A program made the translations under genes and the position numbers. DNA of 64,000 bases, from contig JAPLDS010000052.1 in NCBI GenBank assembly GCA_026391295.1, positions 1 through 64,000 on the forward strand, written 5' to 3'. Positions 17,266-26,603 of the stretch are shown here, one piece after another (positions within the stretch are counted from its first letter, which is position 1; the number at the start of each line of letters is the position of its first letter). This stretch comes from Bacteroidia bacterium (lineage in GTDB: Bacteria > Bacteroidota > Bacteroidia > Bacteroidales > Prolixibacteraceae). The notes below the pieces were generated by a model that saw nothing but the letters and a program-made list of their open reading frames with translations, searched no databases and had not been told where the DNA came from.

Positions 17266-18753
17266 TTAAATATCTTCAAGACGAAGAAGGATTAAGCTGC
17301 TTATTCCAATGGCAAATTGTGGCTTCAGAAGTGTGCTCCTATTTGGAGATGCTCCCTGACCTTTTAATTTAAATTTATGACTGCCAGACGAGAGGTTAAA
17401 GGTGCCAAAAACATATTCCGACCAGTCGCCTCCTTTGCTTAGCATATTCAACAGAACACCTGCTGGTTGATTGTCTATCATCGGCTGATATTGACTTCCG
17501 AAAAGGTCATCGACAAGAACGGCTGAGAATTTATATCGACCTGATTGTTTTAATTCAAAGGTAAACTCAATCTCGCCATCGGATGTCTCGGGTGCAAAGC
17601 GAATTCCTTCGGGTTCCTTCGTAAACTTATTGGGTGTTGCTATCATCGGCAATGCTGAGGCAAGCAAAATCTGGTATGGAGGTGTTCGCTGAGCCAAAGG
17701 TGCAATTTTAGAATCTGAATATACAGCTGGTGTCTGGTACCAAAAAGAAACAGAGCTGATCCAATCGGCTCGTTCATTGGAACTAGAATGTTTGGTGCCG
17801 TCATCATCAACTACGCTACCGCGATGCTCAATATCGAATTTTAGTGACTTGCTGAATCGAATAGGATCTTTCAAATGCCAGCGATAAGCCGATACTCGAT
17901 CTCCAACTAATGGTCCTTCATACAGTGATACGCCATGATAGGCGCTTGAAAACTCTCGAAATCCCCAAGCATCCCCAAAGTAATCTTCCGTTCCTGTGCC
18001 TTGTATAGAGGGGTGTTTTTCACCATCGATGTAAAAACGGTCGTCACCCTCACCGAACCATCCATTGACCACTTGAAGGACAGAGTAGACTGTTCCAACA
18101 TAATTTCCTTTGCCGGTTGTGTTGAGAATCGTATGATCGCCTGAAGCGGCTCTATTTTGTTGGTTGTATCTTGCGTGGAAATACAATATATCTTTTGGGA
18201 GAGATTCAACTTTTTCCCAGTCTACATAATAGTAAAGTTCAAATGGACCGAATCCTTGCATTTCATTGGTTAAGGTAATTTTGGCATGTTTCTTAAAGGG
18301 CATGTCCCAGAAGCAGCTGCGCGAACGGCCCAAAGATGACACACTTATTGGTAATGATTCAAGATCTTTGTTTTTGCCATGACCAACACCAAAGAAATCA
18401 CCAAGTGGGACTTCGATACTTGGTTTTTCAGCATTGTCCCAATAGACTCGAAGTATTACGGCATTCGAAGAGAATGGGTTTAGGGAGGCCGTGGTATTCC
18501 AGATATGCTTTATGATTCCGGGACCTTCAAGATCTGCAACGATCAATGTTTCACCAGGCATGATCTCTTTAGAGTCGCCATTCCCATTGAAATTGAGATC
18601 ACTACTCGACACTCTTCTGCTTTGTGCCGACGACGCATGTGTAAGTTGATCAAGAACCGAAAGATCAGCTGATCCAGCTTGTTGTGCTTTTAGAGCATTA
18701 AAAGACGCGATGGAAAAACAAATAATTAAAATTTTCGCGAAAAAAATCTTCAT
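17266..18753 (-). CDS. GH172 (DUF2961) family glycoside hydrolase
   Basis: 495 residues with a signal peptide of about 24 ending LKAQ. It is a DUF2961/GH172 protein: VSSSDLNFNGNGDSK, LIVADLEGPGIIKHIWNT, PLGDFFGVGHG, IQGTGTEDYFGDAWGF (around 255) and YRWHLKDPIRF are hallmark segments of the double jelly-roll core. Characterised GH172 enzymes release fructofuranose or arabinofuranose units from plant or mycobacterial furanosides. A further C-terminal segment (about 390-490, GRYKFSAVLVDDLFGSQYQP) looks like an added beta domain. It follows the susD-like gene after a hairpin. Exact substrate unknown. Confidence 0.9.
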   Translation of the reverse strand: MKIFFAKILIICFSIASFNALKAQQAGSADLSVLDQLTHASSAQSRRVSSSDLNFNGNGDSKEIMPGETLIVADLEGPGIIKHIWNTTASLNPFSSNAVILRVYWDNAEKPSIEVPLGDFFGVGHGKNKDLESLPISVSSLGRSRSCFWDMPFKKHAKITLTNEMQGFGPFELYYYVDWEKVESLPKDILYFHARYNQQNRAASGDHTILNTTGKGNYVGTVYSVLQVVNGWFGEGDDRFYIDGEKHPSIQGTGTEDYFGDAWGFREFSSAYHGVSLYEGPLVGDRVSAYRWHLKDPIRFSKSLKFDIEHRGSVVDDDGTKHSSSNERADWISSVSFWYQTPAVYSDSKIAPLAQRTPPYQILLASALPMIATPNKFTKEPEGIRFAPETSDGEIEFTFELKQSGRYKFSAVLVDDLFGSQYQPMIDNQPAGVLLNMLSKGGDWSEYVFGTFNLSSGSHKFKLKGQGASPNRSTLLKPQFAIGISSLILLRLEDI

Positions 18754-18778
18754 CTCAAGTTTTAGTTACAATTTCATT

Positions 18779-18825
18779 TAAAAATTAAGCAGGGGTATTG
18801 TAAAAATACCACCTGCTTATTTTTA
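18779..18825 (-). terminator. Hairpin after the first susD-like gene
   Basis: AAGCAGG-G-GTATT (from 18787) pairs with AATACC-A-CCTGCTT (to 18818) with one mismatch and a short A/T loop. On the minus strand it is followed by AATTTTTAAA. It sits between susD and the GH172 gene, so it could act as an intra-operon attenuator that keeps SusCD levels above those of the enzymes. Confidence 0.6.
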
Positions 18826-18838
18826 TACTTCGAAAGGT

Positions 18839-20491
18839 TTACCAGGGTTTCCCTGTCCCTTGTTGCAACCAGTTTTTCGACCAGTTGCTGTTTTGTCCAT
18901 CTGTGGAAAAGGCTGTAGATTGTAGTTTCCCGATTGCTGTATTTGAATTTTCGGGATTGTATAACTTCTCGTTATTTCCGTAAGTAAACCTTACAGGTAA
19001 TACTGATCTTTTTGCTGAAGGGCCAGATTGAATTGCCGGTAATCCTGTTCTGATATAATCCATCCAAGATTCAGTTGCTGCAGTCCAGCTAGCAATCCAT
19101 TTTTGTTCCATAATCCGCGCAAGCGTGCCGTTGTATGCAACACCAGAATTTGCAATATAGCTGTCGTAAGAACTACCTACACTCCATGTTTGCAAGGATG
19201 CTTGAACGCCTGCATTGTAATGAGCTGTTGCAGTCCCACCAGCATTCCATCCTTTAAGGGCAATTTCTGCAAGGCTAAAACGAATTTCTGCGGCAGATAG
19301 TAATCTAACCTTAAGCAAAGGGCCTGAGGCTGCTCTATAGATATCGTTGAGTTGAGAAGCATGTGGATTGGCGCTACCTTGTTGAAGTGATGGGTTTAAA
19401 TTATAGAAAAACTCAAATGTTGACCATGCTGGAGGGTATCCCACATAATCAGGATCAAGATTTAGCGTCACATGATAAGTTGACTGAAACTCATTCGCAA
19501 TTTCTTTTGAAATGATTCGCTTGCCGTCCACAATTTCATCATAATCGGCAGGTTTACTCTGGTCAACGACAAGAGGCGTTTTTACTTTTGCTGCCCAGAT
19601 GTTTAGACGAGGGTCATTTAATGCTTGCAATTTAGTAACCAATGTAGCACAAGGCTTAACTCGCGTGAAATTTGAGAGGTCGTTGCTAAACTGCGTAGCT
19701 GTTGGCCATGAATCGGATGGGCTTAATCCAATAAAGCTATAGCTAGCATCGTCTGCTGCATCAAGGATAAGCGGATATTTAATTGGATCACCTGTTATTT
19801 TCTCAATCCCGGCTTTCGCAATTGCAGGCTCTTTTGTTGAGATTCTTAAATAATATCTCAATGCTAATGAATTAGAGAATTTCTGCCATTGACGAACATT
19901 ACCGTTGTAAAGCACATCTTGAGCAGGGTCGATTTTGTAGGTGCTTTGCTCTTTTGAAAATAGGGTGTTCGCACTGTCAAGCATCGCAACTACGCCTAGA
20001 TAGATGCTTTTCTGAGCATCAAATGCAGGCTTAAAGTATGCTGAGCCTGCCTCTCCTTTAAGCGCTTGACTATAAGGAGCATCTCCCCATAAATCGGCGA
20101 TTATGCCAAAATTATAGGCTTTAAATAGCATGGCAACACCGGCCTGAAAGTCTAGATTTGCAGCTTTCGATTTTTTAAGCATCTCCTCTGCATTTCTAAG
20201 TATCCCATAATATCCGGCCCAGCTTTGGTCACTCCAGTCGTATCTGTTGTGGCCACCAGCCCATCCATCTTTTTGGGTGTGTTGCATAACTCCTGCGATA
20301 TCTCCGTAACCCATATTTATAACTGATCCGCCTGTTGCCGTGATAACAGTTGCCATCAGGAAGTTCGGCGAAGTATTTGCTGGGTCAACACCGTTCGGAT
20401 TAATATTCATTTCGGCCAAGTTTTTACATGAAAAAGTAAATATGGCGAGCAGCAACAAGGCTGCGTATGATGTGTTTTTTATAATATTCAT
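18839..20491 (-). CDS. SusD/RagB-family surface glycan-binding lipoprotein (locus 1)
   Basis: 550 residues with a lipobox (AIFTFSCKN, Cys22). It belongs to the SusD-like_2 branch: MNINPNGVDPANTSPNFLMATV, GIIADLWGDAPYSQAL, FSNSLALRYYLRIS, AEIRFSLAEIALKGW and ESWMDYIRTGLP. SusD proteins form the lid of the SusC transporter and capture oligosaccharides at the outer surface. The gene starts 22 bp after the susC stop, as usual. It is related to, but clearly diverged from, the second SusD at 35537-37180, so the loci are not recent copies. The ligand cannot be read from sequence. Confidence 0.95.
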   Translation of the reverse strand: MNIIKNTSYAALLLLAIFTFSCKNLAEMNINPNGVDPANTSPNFLMATVITATGGSVINMGYGDIAGVMQHTQKDGWAGGHNRYDWSDQSWAGYYGILRNAEEMLKKSKAANLDFQAGVAMLFKAYNFGIIADLWGDAPYSQALKGEAGSAYFKPAFDAQKSIYLGVVAMLDSANTLFSKEQSTYKIDPAQDVLYNGNVRQWQKFSNSLALRYYLRISTKEPAIAKAGIEKITGDPIKYPLILDAADDASYSFIGLSPSDSWPTATQFSNDLSNFTRVKPCATLVTKLQALNDPRLNIWAAKVKTPLVVDQSKPADYDEIVDGKRIISKEIANEFQSTYHVTLNLDPDYVGYPPAWSTFEFFYNLNPSLQQGSANPHASQLNDIYRAASGPLLKVRLLSAAEIRFSLAEIALKGWNAGGTATAHYNAGVQASLQTWSVGSSYDSYIANSGVAYNGTLARIMEQKWIASWTAATESWMDYIRTGLPAIQSGPSAKRSVLPVRFTYGNNEKLYNPENSNTAIGKLQSTAFSTDGQNSNWSKNWLQQGTGKPW

Positions 20492-20513
20492 AATATAGAT
20501 TTTTTAAAGGTTA

Positions 20514-23500
20514 CTAAAACGTAAGGTCGAATTTAACACCTACAGGGATTACCCATGGATCAAGGTTGTATCTTTCGATACCCTGCATAAATTGGACACC
20601 TCGTTTACCTCCTGTTGATTGTTCTGCTTGAAATGCCCTTTCCGGATCTACGCCAATCTTGGCTTTGGTCCAAAGCATGATATTCCGACTGTAAATTGAA
20701 ACCGATAATGCTTTAACTGCACCCATTCGGCTTATAATACTTGCAGGCAATTTGTAGCTAAGAGAAATTTCCCTTAGTTTAACAAAATCGGCATCGAACA
20801 TCGCATCTCTAGCAAAATCCCATCCATTACTAATGATGTAAGGTTGGAATAAGGTTCCAGTTTCACCTAGATTTTCTTTGTATGTAACTGTTCCACTTCC
20901 ATTGGTTACCGCGACAACACCTGGCACGAAAACTCCGTCATTTAAATAATTTCCACTTAAATTCTCACGGAAACCACCAAGCTCTTTTGTTGGTCCACCA
21001 ACGACATGGAAGCCGTTACGGATTAAATTGTCTTGATTCGCAACTAGCCAATCGCGAAGTTCTTTTCCAGTTCTTCCACCTGGATTAATCATGCTTTTTA
21101 ACCATGAGCCTGATAATCCATCATCACGTCCGTAACGCTCTGTTTGTGAAATAAATTGACCTCCGCATCTCCAGTCAAAAGTGAAATTCAAGGCAAATGA
21201 TTTATACGTAAGAGCTGAATTTACACCTAAGATAAATCTAGGGTTGTAGTTTCCAATCTTATTTCTAGAATCCTGAATCTCTTTATCTCTTATCCATTCA
21301 TAGTCAGGCTCCGGATTAATAATTGGGTAGCCATAGTATGGTGAACTTTTGTCGGTAACGGTTAGCATGGCAGCATCATAAATAGCGCCAACTTCATCGC
21401 CTACATATGACCATGCTCCACCATTTGCTTGTTCCCAGAATTTAATTGCTTCGATCCCTGGTGCAATTGATTTTACACGGGTTCTGTTGCGGGTAAGATT
21501 CGCGCTAATATCCCAACTCCAATCCTTCGTCTTAATTGGTGTGCCTCCTAAAGAGAGCTCCCATCCGCGACTTTCAAGTAAGCCAGCGTTGATATTGATT
21601 GCATCTGATCCTGTAGAACTAGCTATTGGGATGTTACGTAAGATCTGATTGCGATTGTCTGCCTTATAGAATGTTCCTTCAAATCTTAAGCGGTTTTGAA
21701 AGAATCCTAAATCAAGACCACCTTCCATCGAGGTTGCTTCTTCTGGTTTTAAGTTTGGCGCCAATAGTGTTCCTGATTTAGAAAGTCTAATTGCACTGCC
21801 CCATTGACCATCATTGCCATAGGTGTTGATAAGTTGATATGGATCAGTATCATTACCAACTTTGGCAATACCACCGCGCACTTTAAATAAAGATACATTC
21901 TCACCCATATTCGCCAGCTTGTCAACTAAGAAGCTTAATGATGCTGAAGGGTAGAAATAAGATTGGTTCGCTACTGGAAGTGTACTTGACCAGTCGTTAC
22001 GTGCAGTAAGATCAAGATAGATTCTGTCTTTCCATCCTAAATTCGCAACACTATATAGACTATAGATCCCTTTTTGAGAATATCCACTTCCATAAGAAAG
22101 TGTGCCATTCTTAATATTTCCAACTGTAAATACGTTAGGGACGATTAGACCAGCTGTTGATGAATTTGATATTCCTTGTCCCGTTGTATAAAGTGCGTTG
22201 CCCCCAACAGAGAAAGAAAGACTGAAGTCATTAACTTGTTTTGCATACGTGGCTAAAAAGTCAGTATTGCGTTGGTAACTCTTCGAGTCAGAAATTCCGT
22301 ATGCTCCATTGTTTGGCTCGTCAGTGTATCCTGGACCTATTTTAGATTCCCGAGTCTCACTAAATTGATCAAGTGCATAGCGAACAAATAGACTTAATTC
22401 TTTTGTGATTTGCCAGTCTGCTTTAAGATTGCCATAAATACGATCTCTAGTGTAACTGTTGTTCACTTCATTCGCTAGGAAGTATGGGTTGTTATAGTCT
22501 GGAACCGATGGTACATTTTGTACAACGCCTTCTTTTCCAGGTGCCCAATAGTTTCTGAGTTCACGAATGTCGGTATTTTGAGGTACGGCATAAGCCCATT
22601 GCATTGGATTCGTTCCTCTATTACTAGATGGTCTGTTGTTTGACCATGACTTATTAATATTGATATTTGAGCTTATCGTAATATTCTCACGTGCTTTAAT
22701 TGTAGCTGATGTTGTTAAGTTATTTCTAAACAAATCAGAGTTTGGTATAACTCCATGATTCGTCATATTGGAAACCCCAATACGATAATGAAAACCTTCC
22801 GTATTATTTGAGACTGCAACCTCATTTGAAGTGGTTACTCCGGTTCTCACAAAATTCTTAACGTTATTTGGATGCGACACCAATTCCGTTGGAACTTGAA
22901 CACCGTTCGCATCTTTAGGGCTATTCCACTGAACTGCGAAATAACCTTTGTCTAATGGATAACCACTTCCAGCCTTTGAAGTTGGATCAACAACCATTGT
23001 TGTCCCCGGAGGTAAATCAGCTGGCGTAAATGGCAAAATTCCATTTGCAAATTGTTTCGATATATCCCAGAATTTATAAGGATTGTCAAATACAGTATTC
23101 GACGTAACATCGATTTTAACTCCTTTGTTTTTCTTGCCTGATTTGGTTGTGATTAATACCACCCCATTTCCTGCACGAGAACCATATAGGGCCGCTGCAC
23201 TTGCACCCTTTAACACCGATACACTCTCAATGTCGTTTGAATTCACATCGGAGATTGCATTTCCGTAGTCAACTTTATTATCGTTACCAAATCCAGACAC
23301 GTTATTTAATGTATTTGAAATTGGAACTCCATCAACCACAAAGAGTGGCTGATTGTCGTTGCTTAGCGAGGTTGCACCTCTAATCACCATACTCACCGAA
23401 GAACCTGTTCCTCCAGTAGAGTTGATTTGAACTCCAGCAACTTTTCCTGATAAAGCGTTTACTGCATTCTCCTGAACAACTCTTGACATATCCTCGCCAC

Positions 23501-23960
23501 TAACTTTCGCTACGGCAAATCCAAGAGATTTTTCTTTTCTAGAGATGCCTAGCGCGGTAACAACCACTTCGTCAACGGTTAGAACACTTTCAGTTAATAC
23601 AACATTAATGACTTTTTGACCATTTACAGGCACTTCAAGAGTTTTGTAGCCAATAAACGAAAAGATTAAGATTGGATTATTCCCGGAAGCATCAACGGTA
23701 AATCCACCATCCATATTGGTGATTGTTCCTTTGGTGGTCCCTTTTAATTGGATACTTACCCCTGGCATCGTTGTTTTGTCAGATGCGGAAGTTACTTTTC
23801 CATTTACCGATACACTTTGCTGGGTTTCAGAATTCTCTAGCAACCCAGTCTGATCTGACTTTGCAGAACCTGTCAATGCAGTTCCGATAAGCAGGGAAGT
23901 GGCCAACATTGTCGGCAACAATTGCCTGGTTATACTTCTAAATACGTTTTTATATTTCAT
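20514..23960 (-). CDS. SusC/RagA-family TonB-dependent outer-membrane transporter (locus 1)
   Basis: 1148 residues with an N-terminal signal (about 1-33). Residues ~50-135 form a carboxypeptidase-regulatory-like beta domain (GKVTSASDKTTMPGVSIQLKG). Then comes the SusC-type TonB motif DEVVVTALG (about 130), the plug (NALSGKVAGVQINSTG, VVDGVPI, GSRAGNGVVLITTKSG) and a 22-strand barrel ending in KFDLTF. There is no STN domain, so direct TonB-linked anti-sigma signalling is unlikely. It imports oligosaccharides with its SusD partner. A PKD lipoprotein gene lies 55 bp upstream in the same direction and probably shares its promoter. Confidence 0.96.
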   Translation of the reverse strand: MKYKNVFRSITRQLLPTMLATSLLIGTALTGSAKSDQTGLLENSETQQSVSVNGKVTSASDKTTMPGVSIQLKGTTKGTITNMDGGFTVDASGNNPILIFSFIGYKTLEVPVNGQKVINVVLTESVLTVDEVVVTALGISRKEKSLGFAVAKVSGEDMSRVVQENAVNALSGKVAGVQINSTGGTGSSVSMVIRGATSLSNDNQPLFVVDGVPISNTLNNVSGFGNDNKVDYGNAISDVNSNDIESVSVLKGASAAALYGSRAGNGVVLITTKSGKKNKGVKIDVTSNTVFDNPYKFWDISKQFANGILPFTPADLPPGTTMVVDPTSKAGSGYPLDKGYFAVQWNSPKDANGVQVPTELVSHPNNVKNFVRTGVTTSNEVAVSNNTEGFHYRIGVSNMTNHGVIPNSDLFRNNLTTSATIKARENITISSNININKSWSNNRPSSNRGTNPMQWAYAVPQNTDIRELRNYWAPGKEGVVQNVPSVPDYNNPYFLANEVNNSYTRDRIYGNLKADWQITKELSLFVRYALDQFSETRESKIGPGYTDEPNNGAYGISDSKSYQRNTDFLATYAKQVNDFSLSFSVGGNALYTTGQGISNSSTAGLIVPNVFTVGNIKNGTLSYGSGYSQKGIYSLYSVANLGWKDRIYLDLTARNDWSSTLPVANQSYFYPSASLSFLVDKLANMGENVSLFKVRGGIAKVGNDTDPYQLINTYGNDGQWGSAIRLSKSGTLLAPNLKPEEATSMEGGLDLGFFQNRLRFEGTFYKADNRNQILRNIPIASSTGSDAININAGLLESRGWELSLGGTPIKTKDWSWDISANLTRNRTRVKSIAPGIEAIKFWEQANGGAWSYVGDEVGAIYDAAMLTVTDKSSPYYGYPIINPEPDYEWIRDKEIQDSRNKIGNYNPRFILGVNSALTYKSFALNFTFDWRCGGQFISQTERYGRDDGLSGSWLKSMINPGGRTGKELRDWLVANQDNLIRNGFHVVGGPTKELGGFRENLSGNYLNDGVFVPGVVAVTNGSGTVTYKENLGETGTLFQPYIISNGWDFARDAMFDADFVKLREISLSYKLPASIISRMGAVKALSVSIYSRNIMLWTKAKIGVDPERAFQAEQSTGGKRGVQFMQGIERYNLDPWVIPVGVKFDLTF

Positions 23961-24015
23961 AATGATTGAATATACTTGTTATAAATTTGTCCTTGTCATA
24001 CTTCCTTTATCGTAG

Positions 24016-24945
24016 TTACCTAACTACGTCAAAGGCAAGAATTATTGCATGGGTGTTTCTTGGAAAACTGCCTGGGTCAGCTGCCATAAACATAACTACC
24101 TTCATTGAACTATCGGTTATATCTCGCACAATTACTTTACGCTGGCGATCCATAAAGCCAATAAACTCTGTTCCTGTGAAATCTAGCGTGCTTACATTTG
24201 CATAGGTAACCGTGCCATTGCTTCCATATACCGATGGGATAGTTAAATTTTCTTTGTTAACAAGAGTAAATTTAGCTCCTACCTGAGGGGTGTATTTTGC
24301 AGTACATAGGCCATAGTCGCTACCATTAGAACTAACGATCCCTGAACCACCATTAGTTAAGTATTGATTTACAATACCTCCAAATGAGGCGTGGTCTGCT
24401 TTAACATCATGACTGTAACTCCCATTGTAGTTAAAAGTAAAAGTATCATCATAGATCTCGCCAAGACCAAGATTTCCAAAGATACCAGCTCCAAGAGGAT
24501 CCGCAGCAAGCGAAAAGTCAGCATCTGCATTTGCAAATAGACCTCCACTAGCCGTACTGCTAATTTTCCATGTCTTTCCTTTGTAGCCAACCATTGTATG
24601 ATCTCCAGTTAGCAGATCATATGGTGTTAACGCCACAGCAAGTTTTACCTTGTAAGATGCGGTGTCTCCTTGGGCATTTTTCCCAATTAGCTTAGCAACA
24701 TAGTAGCCTCCATCTTTGTAAACATGGACAGGATTTTTTTCTGTACTGGTAGTGCCATCGCCGAAATCCCACAACCAAGTCGTTGCACGTAAGGTAAGTG
24801 CAGTAAAGGCAGCTTGCTTATCTGCAATACTGAAAAATACCCCTACCTGGGGTGGCTCAGCTATTGTAGACTCCTTCTTGCACGATTGAAATGTGACCAT
24901 TCCAATGACAAGAGTAAGGCAAAATAACATTAATTTTCTTCTCAT
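24016..24945 (-). CDS. PKD-domain lipoprotein, possible surface glycan-binding protein
   Basis: 309 residues with a lipobox (MVTFQSCKK, Cys22). Residues ~40-105 are a PKD domain with the typical TWLWDFGDGTTSTEKNPVHVYKDGGYYVAKL. The remaining ~190 residues are a beta-rich domain (GKTWKISSTASGG, LDFTGTEFIGFMDRQRKV, DSSMKVVMFMAADPG) like those in Bacteroidota surface glycan-binding lipoproteins. It is encoded upstream of susC rather than in the usual place after susD. Likely role: capturing glycan at the surface beside SusCD. The binding target is unknown. Confidence 0.83.
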   Translation of the reverse strand: MRRKLMLFCLTLVIGMVTFQSCKKESTIAEPPQVGVFFSIADKQAAFTALTLRATTWLWDFGDGTTSTEKNPVHVYKDGGYYVAKLIGKNAQGDTASYKVKLAVALTPYDLLTGDHTMVGYKGKTWKISSTASGGLFANADADFSLAADPLGAGIFGNLGLGEIYDDTFTFNYNGSYSHDVKADHASFGGIVNQYLTNGGSGIVSSNGSDYGLCTAKYTPQVGAKFTLVNKENLTIPSVYGSNGTVTYANVSTLDFTGTEFIGFMDRQRKVIVRDITDSSMKVVMFMAADPGSFPRNTHAIILAFDVVR

Positions 24946-25266
24946 AATCGTTAAATAATTGGTTATTAAATATTTGATTGTTGTTTGTTGTTTGTTGTTA
25001 GCATTGTTGTGCTACTGCGATTTTTATTAAAGTCTTATTAGATAGGTTGTTAATGGAAAAAAGTTGTTCGCAGTGTATTCTAAAAATTGGTTGTATTTTC
25101 ATTAAAAAACGACTAAACATTTTTTAACTTTTGATTAATAAAATTAACACGAGCGGTTTATCAAATATAATAGAAAATTGCTTGTAATACATTGTATTTT
25201 CACCTGTGTGGTTTGCGAATTAAAATTGGTTTAATTTTGATTCGCATTTTTAACATAATCGATGAA
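24946..25266. promoter_or_regulatory. Divergent intergenic region of locus 1
   Basis: A 321-bp A+T-rich gap between the PKD-SusC operon (minus) and the CPBP gene (plus). It contains a TTGTTTG-like run near 24975-25003. The complement of 25162-25169 reads TATATTTG, which fits the Bacteroidota -7 consensus TAnnTTTG and would serve the minus-strand operon with a long leader. No convincing -33 TTG is found at the right distance. No ORF or hairpin of note. Confidence 0.3.
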
Positions 25267-26448
25267 ATGAAAAATTCAAATGACCTATTAACTGAAATCA
25301 AAAGTGGTGCAATTGGGACTGCTTTTTTAACGATATTATTCATCCTGCAATTTGGTTCAGTTACTCCAATCGCCGATTTGGCTATTGCCCTTCCGTTCTT
25401 TATCGCACTCTATTTTATCTTTCTTAATTTAGGTAAACATGCAGTATCGGCTGGACTTACAGCTTGGATCCATGGACGAATTTTCAGAGTGTTACTATTC
25501 CCGATCATCTTAATGGCTATTTATGTACTCTATATTCTACTGAACGGACAAAATCCAATTAAAGGTGCTTTGGCTTTATCCCCGTATCTAATTGTTCTGC
25601 CAGCATTGATTTTTATCGCGAAGCGAAATAGAAATACAAACGTCGATTGGATTGATTTTACAGCCTTCCTTTTATATCTCTTGCCAACCGCATTTTTAAA
25701 AGTCGAGCCATCAGGAGAACTGCCGTTTAATGCCAATGGCTTTGATTCCGTTTATCATATTGTTTTAATGCTCTCTGCCGTCTATACTTTTGGTGTCGTT
25801 CGTAATCTAAAAGATGTTGGTTTTTATCCGGTGTTGAATTGGCGATATTTTGGCATTGCAGTCTTGTCATGGGCTGCATTCTACTCCTTTGTTATGCTGG
25901 TGGGCTCTTCTGTAAACTTTGTGAAATACATCGGTCATGATTCTATTGACCAAGATCTGATGCGCAAAATTGCGGTTACTCTATTAGCGACATTTTTACA
26001 TACGGCCATATTCGAAGAGCTCTTCTTTAGAGGATTATTATTAAATCTTTTCACAAAACGAATTGGACAAGCTAAAACTTGGAAGGTCTTTTGGATTTGT
26101 GGATTGGTCATAGCCATCCCTGCAGCAATATTAGTCGGTTATACTTTAAAAGGCGAACGTCAATGGTTCCCACTTTTGATGAGTTTACTGATTTTTGCAG
26201 CAGCCTATTATATTGAGAAAAAAGGGAAACATGATTCAGGCGTATATACTGGATTGGCGATTACCAGTGTCATCTTTGGATTGGTCCACTACCATTCACA
26301 CGCCATTATCTATATCGGCTTTGCTTGCGTTGCCGGTTGGGCCTATGGGTATACTTATTTGAAGACCAAGAACGTTTTTTATAGTGCAATTGTCCATACA
26401 CTAGTTAATAGTAGTGTTGTCATCTTTGGATTGGAGTTTATAAAATAA
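25267..26448 (+). CDS. CPBP-family intramembrane glutamic endopeptidase
   Basis: 393 residues if started at the ATG at 25267; an in-frame TTG at 25192 would add 25 unlikely residues. The protein is polytopic with about eight hydrophobic segments. The C-terminal half has the CPBP/Abi motifs: EELFFRG (EExxxR, about 249), FGLVHYHSH (about 340) and a final AIVHTLVNS. These residues line the intramembrane active site of Rce1-type proteases. Bacterial members process prenylated or small peptides, or confer self-immunity; nothing here names the substrate. It is transcribed away from the PKD-SusC operon and does not obviously belong to it. Confidence 0.88.
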   Translation: MKNSNDLLTEIKSGAIGTAFLTILFILQFGSVTPIADLAIALPFFIALYFIFLNLGKHAVSAGLTAWIHGRIFRVLLFPIILMAIYVLYILLNGQNPIKGALALSPYLIVLPALIFIAKRNRNTNVDWIDFTAFLLYLLPTAFLKVEPSGELPFNANGFDSVYHIVLMLSAVYTFGVVRNLKDVGFYPVLNWRYFGIAVLSWAAFYSFVMLVGSSVNFVKYIGHDSIDQDLMRKIAVTLLATFLHTAIFEELFFRGLLLNLFTKRIGQAKTWKVFWICGLVIAIPAAILVGYTLKGERQWFPLLMSLLIFAAAYYIEKKGKHDSGVYTGLAITSVIFGLVHYHSHAIIYIGFACVAGWAYGYTYLKTKNVFYSAIVHTLVNSSVVIFGLEFIK

Positions 26449-26485
26449 AACTTAGTGCAGTTTCGCGATCTTTGCAGTAAAAAAA

Positions 26486-26528
26486 GTTAAACCGCAATGG
26501 ACGCAAAGGTGGCGAAAGGCACGCAATT
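26486..26528. repeat. Short GCAAAGG-type intergenic repeat
   Basis: The stretch AAACCGCAATGGACGCAAAG (from 26489) continues with GGCGAAAGGCACGCAA. It iterates a CGCAAAGG/CGCAATGG block, reminiscent of intergenic repeats I recall in many environmental bacteria. It is a single short element in the gap between the CPBP and GH31 genes and has the same layout logic (short iterated blocks) as the CACATAG arrays, but a different sequence. Confidence 0.55.
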
Positions 26529-26603
26529 TTTTCTGTTGAATCTCATTTAATTTATTAAGCATAATTTAGATCTAATCTACAATTTTTATAATTCCACATA
26601 GGT

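Noticed and set aside
25192-25266. Upstream extension of the CPBP protease from a TTG
   Set aside because: The extra 25 residues are not membrane-like in context, and the ATG at 25267 starts the conserved protein; intergenic promoter space is also better preserved.
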